Below the pieces are notes generated by a model, which worked only from the letters and a program-made list of their open reading frames with translations, had not been told where the DNA came from and made no database searches. Of a stretch of DNA of 64,000 nt, positions 27,165 through 39,800 are shown in pieces; the first letter of the stretch is position 1; the number at the start of each line of letters is the position of its first letter. This DNA comes from Edolisoma coerulescens. Its lineage: Eukaryota; Chordata; Aves; Passeriformes; Campephagidae. The stretch is taken from the NCBI GenBank assembly GCA_013397115.1, contig VWZW01005525.1, positions 896,389 through 960,388 of the forward strand. Direction: 5' to 3'. A program made the translations under genes and the position numbers.

Positions 27165-27425
27165 GCAGCTGACTTTTCCCAGCTGGTATTGGCTGAAGTA
27201 GAGTAAATTTTCTTCACAGTGGCTAAAATGGGGCTGTGGTTTGGATTCTGCTGTGAACACAAGTGTTGGTATTTCAGGGGTGTTTTAGTTATTGCTGAGC
27301 AGAGCTTGAACAAAGTCAAGGCCTTTTGTGCTTCTTGTACCACCCCACCAGCGAGGAGGCTGGGGTTGCAAAAGAAACTGGGAGGGGACACAGCTGACCC
27401 CAATTGGCCCAAGGGGTATATCCCC
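27165..27425 (+). mobile_element. Partial avian endogenous retrovirus LTR
   Basis: The segment resembles a widespread avian ERV long terminal repeat. Recognisable blocks are the GGTATTGGCTGAAGTAGAG part, the TTATTGCTGAGCAG block, the CCAGCGAGGAGGCTGGGG block, then GGGAGGGGACACAGCTGACC and CAATTGGCCCAAGGGGTAT. The later promoter and polyadenylation parts of such LTRs are not seen after about 27425, and no internal retroviral genes flank it. It is therefore a truncated solo LTR fragment, probably of an ERVL-like family. The family label comes from memory of the repeat class and needs a repeat-library search. The open frames through it are chance. Confidence 0.62.
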
Positions 27426-27429
27426 TCTA

Positions 27430-30400
27430 CTTCCCAATCTTATCTTAACTTCCATATACCCACTCCCTTTCTCCCACCGAGTCCTTAGTGTTTCCAGCTT
27501 TTCATCGTTTCCTCTCCAATTGGTTCATTTTGATCTAACAAACAGAGGATGGAGTCAAGAACAGATAAGCTCACTGGTTACTTTGCAGTTGTAGTGGACA
27601 ATGACAGCAGAGAATCCAGAGCAGGGGAGGAAGCTGTACGTCTCTGGCACTCTGGGTGAATCCCTCCTGAGTTTCTCTCTGCCTTTCATTCAAGCACTTA
27701 AAGGCACTGTCATTCAGCAGTTTGGATGTGGAAGTAAAATGCAACTGTAATGCTAATTCAGTTTATATTCTAAAACCCACCATCTGCTTTTTATTTTAAG
27801 ATCATTCTACACACGGTTTTAGATGCCTGCAGTAGCAGCCATGGGAATTCAGGCATATGGCCATGACCATATGACAAAGTGTATTATCTAATAATTTCTA
27901 GTCTTTCCCATGCATCCACTTTTGCATAAGGTACTTCAACATAGAAGGCGTCTCATCCTTTAATTCATTCACACAAAATTCACTTCCAGTGAAATCTTCG
28001 GATATTGGTACTACCTCTGCCAGCTGTCTGCCTCACCCCATTTCAGCCTCAAAGGTTTGTGAAACTTGTATAATTCACTTTTCCTGTCATGCTGAAGATA
28101 ATAAATAACTGAATTCCCATGAGAAATGTCAAAACATTGGATGGGATTTCACAGTCCTATTCTGATCTGAATAAAAGTAGAAAAGTGTTGTTGTTGTTTC
28201 ATCGTATCAGAAACTGGAGCAGATTTGTTACCTTCACCTCAATTAAATCTTTAGAACAAGATGTGTCAATATATGCACAATAATCTGGACAGCATGTAGT
28301 CTGTCTACTTAAACCAAATGGCTCAATATTCTATGCAAAAACCAGGTTGTGTTTGTTTTTCTAGGGTGAGAGAAAAATATTATGGGTTCTGCTGAACTAG
28401 TTTTAAATACCAGTAGTTCCATAGGTACATGCATGCAGGAAGGAATCCTGCTGTGAATGTGAAGTATTTGATGAAGAAATGTGTGACAGGAAAGGTCCAG
28501 ATGTGCAAACATGCCAAGAGGCAGGCTTGTCAGCAGAACAAACCTGCTCAGCAAGCCCCATAAAAAAGGGGCAGCAGAGAAATTGTGTGCGTGCATGCAA
28601 GCATGTACACACATGCAGCAGAGATTTATATATCCAGCTTAAGTATTATCTGTGAAACTGCTTAAGACTCCAGTAGTTACCCGGTTCTGTTCCTTGGCTG
28701 GCATGCAGTGTCCCTTTGCAGTGGTGGCAAGCCCGTTGACATGGCAATTAGATCTCATGATCAGTATTTCTTATACGGAAGTAAGAGATCTTCTCCCTTC
28801 TGTTACTCCCATGCTCTGTTTTCCTGAGCATACTGAAGTAATCTGTGTACTGTAGGATGGATTTGACCTTTCATGTGTTAAAGACCAAAATTCTCTACCC
28901 CAGCCTCCCATAAAATTGCTACCTTGGATGTTGGTTAAGAACTGAAGGTAAACCAGTTGCTTTAGAAAGAAATCAGTAATAAGCCCACTCCTTTTCATCT
29001 TCGGTACTGCAAAAACTAAACCCAAACAAGTACAGAAATATCCATAGGTTTCCTTAATCTGTTTATAAAGGATCTTCAGTCATATTAGGAGCTCATAGTA
29101 GCAATTCAAAAGTTAAATATAAAAGCAGCTTTATGAAGTACTTTTAAAGCCAGTAAGAGGCTTTTTTATTTTTAACATATTTTCCTGTGAGATAAAGATA
29201 ACGAATGTAGAAGGCATCCAAATCCAAAATGAGATACGCAAAAGAGATCCCACAATCTGCACCAAGGGTGTTACAGAATCAGCATAGAGAGAGCAATGTT
29301 CTGACAACACCATCTGCTCATTTGTGCTGTTTTTTCCTATTACCAGCTCTCTTAATGTCTCATGCATGATTTTCTGTGGAAATCAGGAGTGTATGATTTA
29401 TTTTGACATTAATATTTACCAGGCTGGTGTATGCTTAAAGTAGCCAAGATGCTGAGAATGTTTGCTTGTTTAAAAAGCCATTGAAATGGCTTTCCTTTTT
29501 CTTTGGAGACGTTAACAACATATTCTGTCACTTCACTGTTACATAAAAGTCATATCCCATTCACATGGCATTAATTTAGGTAAATACCACTAGTTTTGCT
29601 CTTACTAGAACTGTAGACTGAAAGAAAAATTACTTTGGTTTTTAAAAAGCTTGCTGGCATTTTACATTGGTCACTAAAGAACAGTGAAACAAAGTTTCAG
29701 GTTGTGAAACTTCAAATTCTTTACTATAAGCAATTTAGTGGGAAATTGAAATGCAGGATACTCCTGCAAAACTGATTCTGGACACTGAAAATACTATGTT
29801 TGATTGCCTCTTCCTGAAAACTAAAACAGATACTTCATTTGCATTTATTAACGTTTAACAATTGTCTTGCAGATCCTTGGGTAGGTAGCATTCCTGGCAT
29901 GTAGCGTTTTTTTAGCTTTGAAGCAAGCCTTACAAATAAGATTTCTGTTCTCTGATGAAATACAGCAAAAGTGTGCACAGCCTGTGAATTTCAGATCTGT
30001 TGCATGACTGCATTACAGTACAGATTGATACTCTTTTAATCCAGAAATGGATTACAGAGCTGACAGATTTCTTAAAATAACCATTATGGATGTGAATCAT
30101 ACTGACAAAAGCAAAGTCCCATTCAGAAAAGACATCTTGCCTCAGCCAAACATTTTCATGTATGTGGATGGTTATATATGATTTATATACAAAGGGGTTT
30201 TTTTTAATAGCTAGAGGTAGAAGCCTATAATTTCTTTTTTTCTCATTACCAAAAAGATTACCAGAGTTACATATCAGATGTATTGATGCTACTCATGTAC
30301 CAGAGAAGTTGCTCTTAAATAGCTTCGTGTTCTAAGATGGGGTCATGTGTTGTCCCTTAAGAAGAGACACTGATATGCCAGAGATGCGCTCACTCACAAG

Positions 30401-30480
30401 CATGGATGGCAGAGACAAAAGTCAGTGTTTGCAATTCTCCTGAACAGGATTACATTATTTTTCACAGCAATTACTTTTCC
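27430..30480. other. Non-coding stretch upstream of the receptor gene
   Basis: No gene recognised. The receptor promoter or a further 5' untranslated exon may lie here or at the CpG island further left, but no convincing core promoter could be picked out in this AT-rich sequence. Confidence 0.35.
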
Positions 30481-30544
30481 TAATATTTAAAGGACAGAGG
30501 CAAAAATGAAAGAGCTGTAGGATACTGGAATGCAACTTCTGTTG
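30480..30544 (+). other. Probable 5' leader exon of the GABA-A receptor gene (left end undefined)
   Basis: The sequence ends at a strong donor, TTG|GTAAGT, and the next exon has an acceptor only 196 bases further on. It holds a five-codon uORF (ATG at 30506, stop TAG at 30518-30520). It also has a second ATG at 30530 that reads in frame through the splice junction into the main coding frame. The left boundary is not defined; the given start is arbitrary. Confidence 0.5.
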
Positions 30545-30740
30545 GTAAGTTAAATTAATCCTGATGCCATCTCTTTTTTCAAGTTTTAAGATTTTTTAAT
30601 CGATATATATATTTACTAATACATTTATAGTAGAAGCTATTCAAGATACAATATCTTCAGTGTTTCAAACCTTTGGAAATTCATGTGTTTAAAATGCATA
30701 TGTTTTACAAAACATTACCTCTACACTTTTTATTTTTTAG

Positions 30741-30814
30741 GAGCTACAAGAACTTCTGAAAGAACTTGTGACAATGTGCAGTCTCAGAGCCCTTTTTCTA
30801 TTGCTGCTCTATAG
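30741..30814 (+). CDS. GABRP: Receptor coding exon 1: start codon and signal peptide
   Basis: The acceptor is TTTTATTTTTTAG before 30741 and the donor is AG|GTAAGA after 30814. ATG at 30774 opens MCSLRALFLLLLYR, a positively charged then hydrophobic stretch typical of a signal peptide. The 33 bases before this ATG are also open in frame, so translation from the upstream ATG at 30530 would add MQLLLELQELLKELVT. I chose the downstream ATG because the hydrophobic core then lies where a signal peptide needs it. Phase at the donor: two bases of the Arg codon. Confidence 0.75.
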
Positions 30815-33800
30815 GTAAGAATTATTTGCTAAAAATATTATTTCTTCAATGTATTACTGTATCAGTTGGTTTATAATAAACTTACTTATAATTAGAAACA
30901 TATCCGACCAGGTAACAAAGTAAAATCTTCTTGACATTTGAATCTTGCCTCTTACAAATATTGAGGAACCTGGGTATTAATAACAGAAGTACAGGACTGA
31001 GCTTCATGAATCTCAGCTGCCTTGATTAATAGATTTTTTTAATTGGAAATATTGATGGGGGAGAAAAAGAATGGAATTTATGAAGCATATAAACCCTCAA
31101 ATGAAGGATTACTGGGGACAGAGCGAGTATTGTATCAGATGCTTAAAAAATTCAGACGGGCGCACGGTCCTTGCCTGGAGCATAGTGCCTTGCCCAAGGA
31201 CAGAAGCATCCAGTCCACCTCGATTTACTACAAGCTCGAGATAGTAAAATTATCGTTGTGCACGCAAAGGAGAGTATCTTCAAAAGAATTACCTATTTGA
31301 AACACTGTTTTCTTATTCTCTGTTATGAAATCGTGAAGTCTTCAGGAAATCTGAGTTGCGTTAAGCTGGAAAGTGAAAATGACCCCCTCTGGCTACAAGT
31401 AACCCTTCTAACAGTGCGGCTGCCATGACCAAAAAAATATAGAAATGGAGCACTTAAAATATAATCCTTCTATAAAAATGGGCAAAAATATTCTTTAAGT
31501 AATTCTAATAAGAAAATGTAAGTATGGATGTGTTAAACACCACATTCAACTGAAGTATTTAAAATCTGTGAGCCAATTCTCTATCTAGAATTGCCTAAGC
31601 TACTTCATCTCGCAGTAAATTCCTCACGATGAGTCTGTCTGAGCTTTAATTCAAGTGGGTGTGCAAACACACATTTAGATAAAGCCTTCTCTTAGCAGTG
31701 GGGACAGGTACGTTTAAAGCATCCACCTCCCCCACCTTCTCCAGTCCTATAAAGAGATCTTTGTCCAAAATACACACTTGCTCTAATTCCACCTTCCTTC
31801 CTCCTCAGCTGTGACTTGCTACACTATAATAAATGGATGACTCCTGGCTTAGCAATAATGAAAGACTGCTAAGAGACCAACCATTTCAGAAGCACCTAAG
31901 AAACAAGGAGGCAAAATTCCCCCAGGAGCTCAGCCTGTGGTACACAGTTCATTATTATCAGACAGGCTTTGTGAATCCTCTTACAGCTTCATCTGGCTGC
32001 GAGTGTCCAGAAGCACAGGCAGTTCATTCCTGGGCAGCATCCAGGGGAGTTATATGCACACTCGGCACCTGTACAAGTGCTTGGATACAAGTGCACAGCA
32101 TTGAGCTGATGTGGTCCTGTTCTACCCAAATCCAGACACAGGCTGAGAAGCAGCTCTGGCCCTTGGTTATCTCACAGATAAGATGATGCTTAGGTACAAA
32201 AATGCATTTTTCCATTGCACGAATCAGGAGGGGTTTGTGAAAGTGCTGTTTAAAACAAAAACTATCCTGCTTGGCACTGAAACAGAGAAACACTTCTAAG
32301 CAAAACCCAAGGGCTGAGGTGCACCCAAAGCAAGGGCCATGATTTCTTGCCAAGTGGTCCCTCTAGACAGTCCACGTGGATAAGCTCTGCCTAACATGTG
32401 AAGAGAGTTTCTTCTACTGAATAATTTACAGTCAATAATGGTGTGGGGTTGTTTTTTTCCTTTCTATCTCTCCCTGCCTGATGGCACTTCTTCACTTTAC
32501 TTAACATTAAATTACATTACAATCACATATCTGGGGAGTTGCCTGGATGACTGCTTTCCCAGAAGTTTTTTTGGTTTTTTTTAAAGTAGTAATGAAAAAA
32601 TTGAGGCAAATTTATCATTATCAGGAATCAGCTTAAGTAAATGTATGCTATTTGGTCTGAAGAAGGGTTCCCATTTGTTTCAGATAGGGAGTTTTTAACA
32701 TAAAGAATGCTGGCCAGGGTTTATGGAGTCAGAGACAGAAAATTCTGTGGAACGTTAGTTTTGTTTTTTTTTTGGCTGAGCTTAAGAGCATTTATGGTAC
32801 TTCACTGTTTGTTCTTGTATCTGGTAATATGAGACTACAGTTTCAACCTCACCATTTAACAAAAAAATGGTGACAGTACTGTCTGTTTCAAAGCAAAGAA
32901 TTAGTCAGTCATGTAGTAGATTTTTGCTCCAGTTTATCTGCAAAGACCATATAAAACCCTGTATCATTGAGCACAAGTATGAAACCAGAAATAACACCTT
33001 TATTTGCATCTGTAAGCCCTTGGCCTGTCAGTGAATTGCCTGAAAAAAAGCTTTTTTTATTCTTGTTTTCCTGAGGGGAGTGTTTCAAAAGCCTGTTCAG
33101 ACTGTATCTGGCATTTTGTTTATCTTCTCACAGTTCTAAGGTGTTTCTGTCTCTTTCATGATACATAACTTCTGACAAAAAATAGCCAGAAAAAATATTC
33201 TCGTATATGTGTCTAGACTGTACTTTTGCTTAAATCAGTGATATATACTACTGTTTAGGGCAAATGTTCCTTTTTTCCCCTCCAGTTACCCCATTCTTTT
33301 AAGACACTAACTTGAAAGTACCTTAAATAACAAGCAGTTGTTGTACCTTTCAAGTTTAGCCAAGCCCACAAAATTTCTCAGTTTTTTAGCCATAAGAATG
33401 ACTTAGGAAAATCAATAATTATAATTCAACTTTTATAAAAGCAACCAGAGGGCATTGAACCTGATGAGTTAAAGCATTTATTATACATTGACAGTCCAGA
33501 ACAGATAGATACTCTTAGCTGAAAAATAATTATATACTCAGTTTTGTTCTGTAAAAGCCTATTCACTCCTCGGATGGAACACCTGTTGCAAGGCAATTCC
33601 ATACTTAGATGCATGCCAAGGTATTTCACATACATCAAGAAAATGGAGGAACTTTAACATACAGCTTCCTTTAACTATGAAACATATACTTAAATATGAC
33701 AACAAAAATATCGGTTAAAAGAGAAGCTTAGATGCATTGATGAGAAGATGCAGACACAGAAGTGGAATGAGTCTCAACCTCTACTTTACCCTTTGCGGGT

Positions 33801-36800
33801 GTGTGCAGCTGTGAGCTCACTGTGGCTCAGCTGTGAGCGGAACATGTGAACCAAAGAGCACTTTAAAGGAAACAGGGCATCATCCCTTAAAACACAGAAA
33901 CCCCAAACCACTTCAGGCATGGAACCTCTGTAGGTTCCTTATCTTTCAGCAGTGACAATCTGCCTCTGAGTGTCCCCCAGAGTTAGCAGGGTGGTAACTC
34001 CACGCACGCATGCTTAGGAGGCCTCAGTTTCCTCTCACTGGCTTGCTGTGATAGGACTTCTCTAAGGTTTTGTGGCCGAACAGCACACAAGGGACAATGC
34101 CTCGTTAATTCATAGCCTCAATTACAGCACAACAGCTTTCCCAGTCTTACTTAACCATAAAACTCAAAAGAGCAGTGTTACGAGGCTACACAGTGTGTTA
34201 ATGAGGAAAATTATGAATTACCACAGGTCATTTAAGGGAGGGACTTCCATAAGAATTTTAAAGATATATTTTAGAAAATAGGAGTTAACGATAATGAACC
34301 AGGCCACTCTGCAATTGCATACTGATCAGCTGAACAATGTTATACCCTTGCAGTAGAAAAGAAACAAGTTTTCCTTTAACATTTCACAATGTGTAATGGT
34401 TATTCAAGAACAATCCAGTAAAGCTGTGAAATTAAACTCATGCAGCTCACTGAACACTTAGCTAAAATTTATATGTAAATTACAAAAAGAGAGATATTTA
34501 TTCCAAGTACAGTATTTAAGAAATTAATTACATTCAAATGCATTTCCAATTTTAACACTTTTATGCAACATAAAACTGGCCTTATTTATATTCGCATCTC
34601 AACTCGACTGTGTTTGTTTCTCTAGGAAAAAAACTTACAGGAGAAACTTTCCTTATTTCAATGCTGGCATTACTCAAGGGTATACTTAAGTAACAACATC
34701 ATTCTCTGGCAATATAGAAATAAAAAACAGGGAAAAAAATAAAAGAAAAAAATAAGATCATTCAAATAGCTAAGATATTTGTGTTATAAGGCAGCTAATG
34801 AAAACCAGCTACTTCTGTGGCAATAGGGTCTGGTGAATAAAAAATTATACAGCAATAGCAGCTTTTTAAGCCAGTGGACACCACATCTAAAACCGCAGTG
34901 TGATTTGGCCACATGCATTCAGTGAGATCATCGTAGCATTTAAGCTTTGCCAGTTTAAGATACTGAATTGTTCCTAGTGGATGAAAGTCTCAGTGTCCTG
35001 ACAAAACGACTCAAGCTTTCTCAGAAACAGCAAAATTAAAATCAAAATATCAAGTTTTGGAAAGCTACAAGAGACCCAGAGATATAATGCAGAAGAGCAA
35101 GCAGAGTTTTCAGGAGCAGCTCTAGAAAAAACGAAGAGTAAGAAATTCAGTGAGGTTTTAGCACTATAAGGAAAGACCACAAAACACTGGTAGTCTCTCA
35201 CCTAATGGTTTATTCTTAGATTCTTCTGCTAGGAGCAAATCAACACAGCTACAACTCTTGCACCTACTGTAGGAGAGCTCTTCACTCTTAGGGAGCAGCT
35301 GTGCCCAGAGCAAGGGGTAAAAGCCACAGACCCTTCTCCTGGTGATTATATTGGTGGCTGCTCTCCATCAGCAGAGACAGTGCCTCTGCCTGCAGCCAGC
35401 TGGGCTTCACTGAGTCAATCAGTTATGTGCTTCTCACCTTCATAATTCATACCCCACCTTTCTCAAATCATTAGGAACAAGTGGTTGGTACCATCTGTGC
35501 TTTAATTTCTGAAGAGCGCACCCTGCTCATGATCTTGGGGTGCTCACCTCCGGGGTTAGACAGAGAGGGGTTGTAATTATTTATATATGAGTTCTGCAGA
35601 TCCTGTTTGTAGCTGTTTCTGAACAAAAGGAGTACTTGAATTCTCATTATGCTTCTGTTTTTGCCAACAGGATTATTTCTGTAACCTGTTTAAAAATTGT
35701 GTTGTGAAAGCAGGATTTTAACAGTGTTTATACACCAGCCTCTGAGGTTGGTTTCTGTCTCTGAGGCCTAAATATAATGTATTTAATTATGTAAAAGAAG
35801 CTTAATTTTAAATACTGAAAGGAACTATCAGCATCCCTTCCACATTCCTAGATTATAACCATAATGCCCTGTTTACAGATAAAGTATTAAAGGAGATTGT
35901 TTCTCAGATGGAGTGTTAAGAAATAATAGACTTCAAAGAAATAATAGACTTAAAGGTATAAAAGAGTTTTTTTTTCCAATAAGAGACAAATACAGATTAT
36001 GAAACCTGATATTTTATGGAATATTGTTCTTTTGATTATGTCCTTTTAAAAAATCCTCATTTTCAATTCCTTTTAGGTCAATGCAAATTCCTGAAGCTGA
36101 AGGAAAAAGTGAAATTCTACCTCCAACAATACAAAAAATAATAAAAGGGTACAACAAGTATCTACGTCCATTTTTTGATAGTAAGTAGAAAAGCTCTTCC
36201 AATAAGACTGAGTCATAACATCATGTGGTGTCTAAAATTCAGCAGTGAGAGCAAATGGGTTTTTTTCTGTACTTTGTTCCTCTGATGTCTGACAGCCACC
36301 AATCTGATTATACATGTTCTGTGATATAATAAGATAGAGTTTAATAGCTTTTGTGGCCCAAGTTGAAACTTGTATATTCCAGGTATTCACAAGCTAAACT
36401 TCTAGACTCCGTTAGAAAACTTGTACGTGTGCCTTCATGAAATAAGCTGTAACATCTTACCTATTTAAAAGCATAATTTCCTCTAATTTCCTAAATAATA
36501 ACTATAAAAAGCTTTGATTAAAGATTTGAAAGCTTTATATATCAAGCTGTTCATAACAGCACAGGCAAATCGTGTTACTATGCAAAGTATTATGTGCATC
36601 AACTATAAGATTGTAAGAGAATTATTTAATAAATGATTCTTGCCTCAGGTCTTAAAGGTCACTGAACAGATTTACTGAAAAATTATGGGAGGAAAATGAA
36701 TTGAAAAGGGAAAATAAATCAAAAATGTCAGTTCCCTGCATCAGAAGGCAATGGTCACCAGATTGGAAGACCCACATATTCTACTGCACCAAGGCTGATG

Positions 36801-39800
36801 TTACTGCCCTGCAGTGCAGTCAGGCACCTGAAATCTCAGGGAAAAACATCTTCCTTGTTTGAGTCAGGTTATTGCATGTATCAGCAATACTGAGGAGTTA
36901 TGCAGTGGCATGAAGATCTCTTCCGGGAGAAACTGCAGAACACTGTAGAAGAAAATATTCTGAATGTTGAAGCTCAGTACCATGTGTCTGTCAGAAAATA
37001 AACTTGCAGAGTGAATGCTAGGCTATAGTTCTTAAGCTAGATGTTCAGAAATGGTAGAGAATGTCAAATGAAATGTTTTATGTCTTTATGTCCTGCTTAA
37101 AAAATGATTGACTAATGAGTTTCTAAGACCATGCTGTTACCTCTTGCCATCCAAATACCTGGTTCAATATGGATGCTCCACATCATGTGCCGTTTCCGAA
37201 TCCACTTACAACAATTTTAAGATATGCCTGTATTTTAGGGTGAAGGAAAAGGGGAAAACTATTTCATCTGCTTGGCTTTATTGTAATTATCTTAGCTGAT
37301 GATACAACTGCTATAAAATATTTAATGCTCTAAGGAGATTTTCAGCAAATAAAAGTGACTTTAATAAATAAACTAACCCTTTCTCATTGGAGATGATGCA
37401 TTATGTAAAATAACTATGTGTTCAGTGGCCATTAATATATTTTATTCATTACCTTGTGTTAGTACCAGAGGTATGTTGGCACTGCCATGAAGAATGTACT
37501 TTGGTAGACAACAGAGTCTCACTTCAAAATCCTAGGACAGCAATTAAGACCTAGAGTAAAGCACATCTGAGTTACAAATCTCCCTTTTCTTTTCTCCATC
37601 TCTTTTCCTCAGCTGTACTGCAGCAAGGCTATAGTTAATATTTTGCCTGGACGTTTTGTTCAGAGGGATGTTAAGGCCTCTCTGTGTTTGCCTGGAAATC
37701 CCAGAGGAGCTCAGGCATAGATCAAGTCTGTGTCACACACAAAGCCAGTCTCCCACCTCCAGACAGTGCCAGCATCGCTGCATATGCTCCCTACAGCTCG
37801 GGCGTGCAAACACCGCCTCAGAAATCCTTGATGGGTCTTTATTAGCCCTAGTGCTGAAGGAATGAGATGACACTCTGAAAAAAATACATTTTATTGATGC
37901 CACTTCTAAATGCAGGGTTGCTGGTTTTGTGAGAAATTACTTTGTAGGAATAATTCAGGTTAGGATCATTCGGGCAATGCTCCTGATTTTTGAACCTGTA
38001 GCTTTTTGTGAGATCATTTTGGGATCACTTTCCCTGTTATTGGAGGAATGTGTGCTTGGGCTGGGGAGTGGTATCAGCCTAGTCCTGACCCCTCTCCATT
38101 ACTGGCAGGGCAGGCTGCACTTCGCATGAGATTCAGGCCCAAGAGAAGCTATTGCTCTTCTCAGAAGCAGAGCAAGCAAACCATTTAAATCCTCAGCTTG
38201 ACAAACCTGTGGAATATATTTATCTGTGACCACAGCTATGCTAGCTTTGTTCCATGTAGTATTTTCCTGATTTATATGGTTGATATTTGCCTGCAGCTGG
38301 TCTAGCTTGTGTCTGTTCTTGGTTAGAAAGGTTTTGATACAACTGGCTTTACTCAGAATAATGTCAATGGCTGCAGCACAGCTGTCAAAGAACCCAGAGT
38401 AGCAATTTAGTCATTGATACCTGTTCTGTGACTTCCCCCTGCACTGTTCCCCCCAAATCCTGTTTCTTTGGGATGATATTTGCGTGTTAATAGTGAGAGA
38501 CAGACCAGTTAGAGATGGATCTTAAGGTCAAACAGCTGATTAGACGTGAGTAGGCTAATGAACAAATGCATGCTAAAAACATAAACTGGGTGTTCTGGTA
38601 GAGGTCATCGGCTACTGTAGAAGCCTGCACAGTCCTGACTGTGCAACCTATCAGTGCTGATATACTCTCAGAAGGAAACTTGTATTTCTAGAAATATGAA
38701 CAGAAAAGGATGGACGTGCACCTGGTGATCTATGTTTGCTGTCTTGAATGAAAGGATTTGTATAAATGGGAACCTAGTATGTGTGTATTGATATCCAGAA
38801 ATATCCCCCTAATATATGCTAAACTCAGCTTTTTTAAGACACTTGGCTTTCTTTTCTTTAGTTTCGGTCAATATTCCTTTGCTTTCAAAAATATGTGTAT
38901 TTCTGTTTATTGTGCAGTTAGGTACGCACTCATAAATATGCATGAAGGAATTTTTCATAAAACTAGAGGGTATTATTTGTTGGCATCTACAGTGCTTTAA
39001 GCTTAATGTTAGTGAGTCATAATGGAGCTCTGAAATGTGATTTTTATCAAGTGTGAGAGGGCCAGAGGTGAGCTTAAATTTTAGAATAACTTCATTTAAA
39101 ATAATTTCAAAGTTATTTGTCCTTGAAAATTTTCTTCAGGCAGAAAATGGGGATTTTTGAAGTGATGATTGCTGCCAAGATACAATCATATTCTTGCAAA
39201 ATCTGTGACACTGAACTCCTTAATATTTAGCAAAATGTGGTTTTAGTCCTGAAAAGAAAGCATTAGGTATAAACAAACATTCATAAAATGACAGTTCCTT
39301 TCTCCTAAAGCCAGAAAAACCAGAAATATTTACTAGTCAAGTAAAATTTATGGCAGCTCATAAATTTTTAGTATAATAAACCCTCCATTTGCTTATTAAT
39401 TTGCGTTTGGTCCTTGTGCTAGGACTGGCAGATGACTGGAAATGTCCCAACCACATACCCCGACGTAGGCAGTGCCATTAACAAGGGGACTATGAAGATC
39501 TTTTTCATTTGAGTCCAATGACCGCATAATAACATAAAAACTGTCTTCTCCTCTCCTTGCATGAATTGAATCGACTCTTTTTCTTGATTTTAATTCTGGA
39601 TTTATCTCAGTTTACTTTAGTCATCTCCTCCCACACAGGTCACTCCTCCGGAGCCTTGCTGTGCAGATGTTGCCATTAATGCATAACACAGACTGTCATT
39701 CCCATCTCTGAGTGCCTCAGTCAGGTGCCCAAAGCTGGGCTAGTTGAAGCCAGTCTTAGTATGTCAGAGGTTTGCACACAAGTAAAACTGGCTGAGTGTT

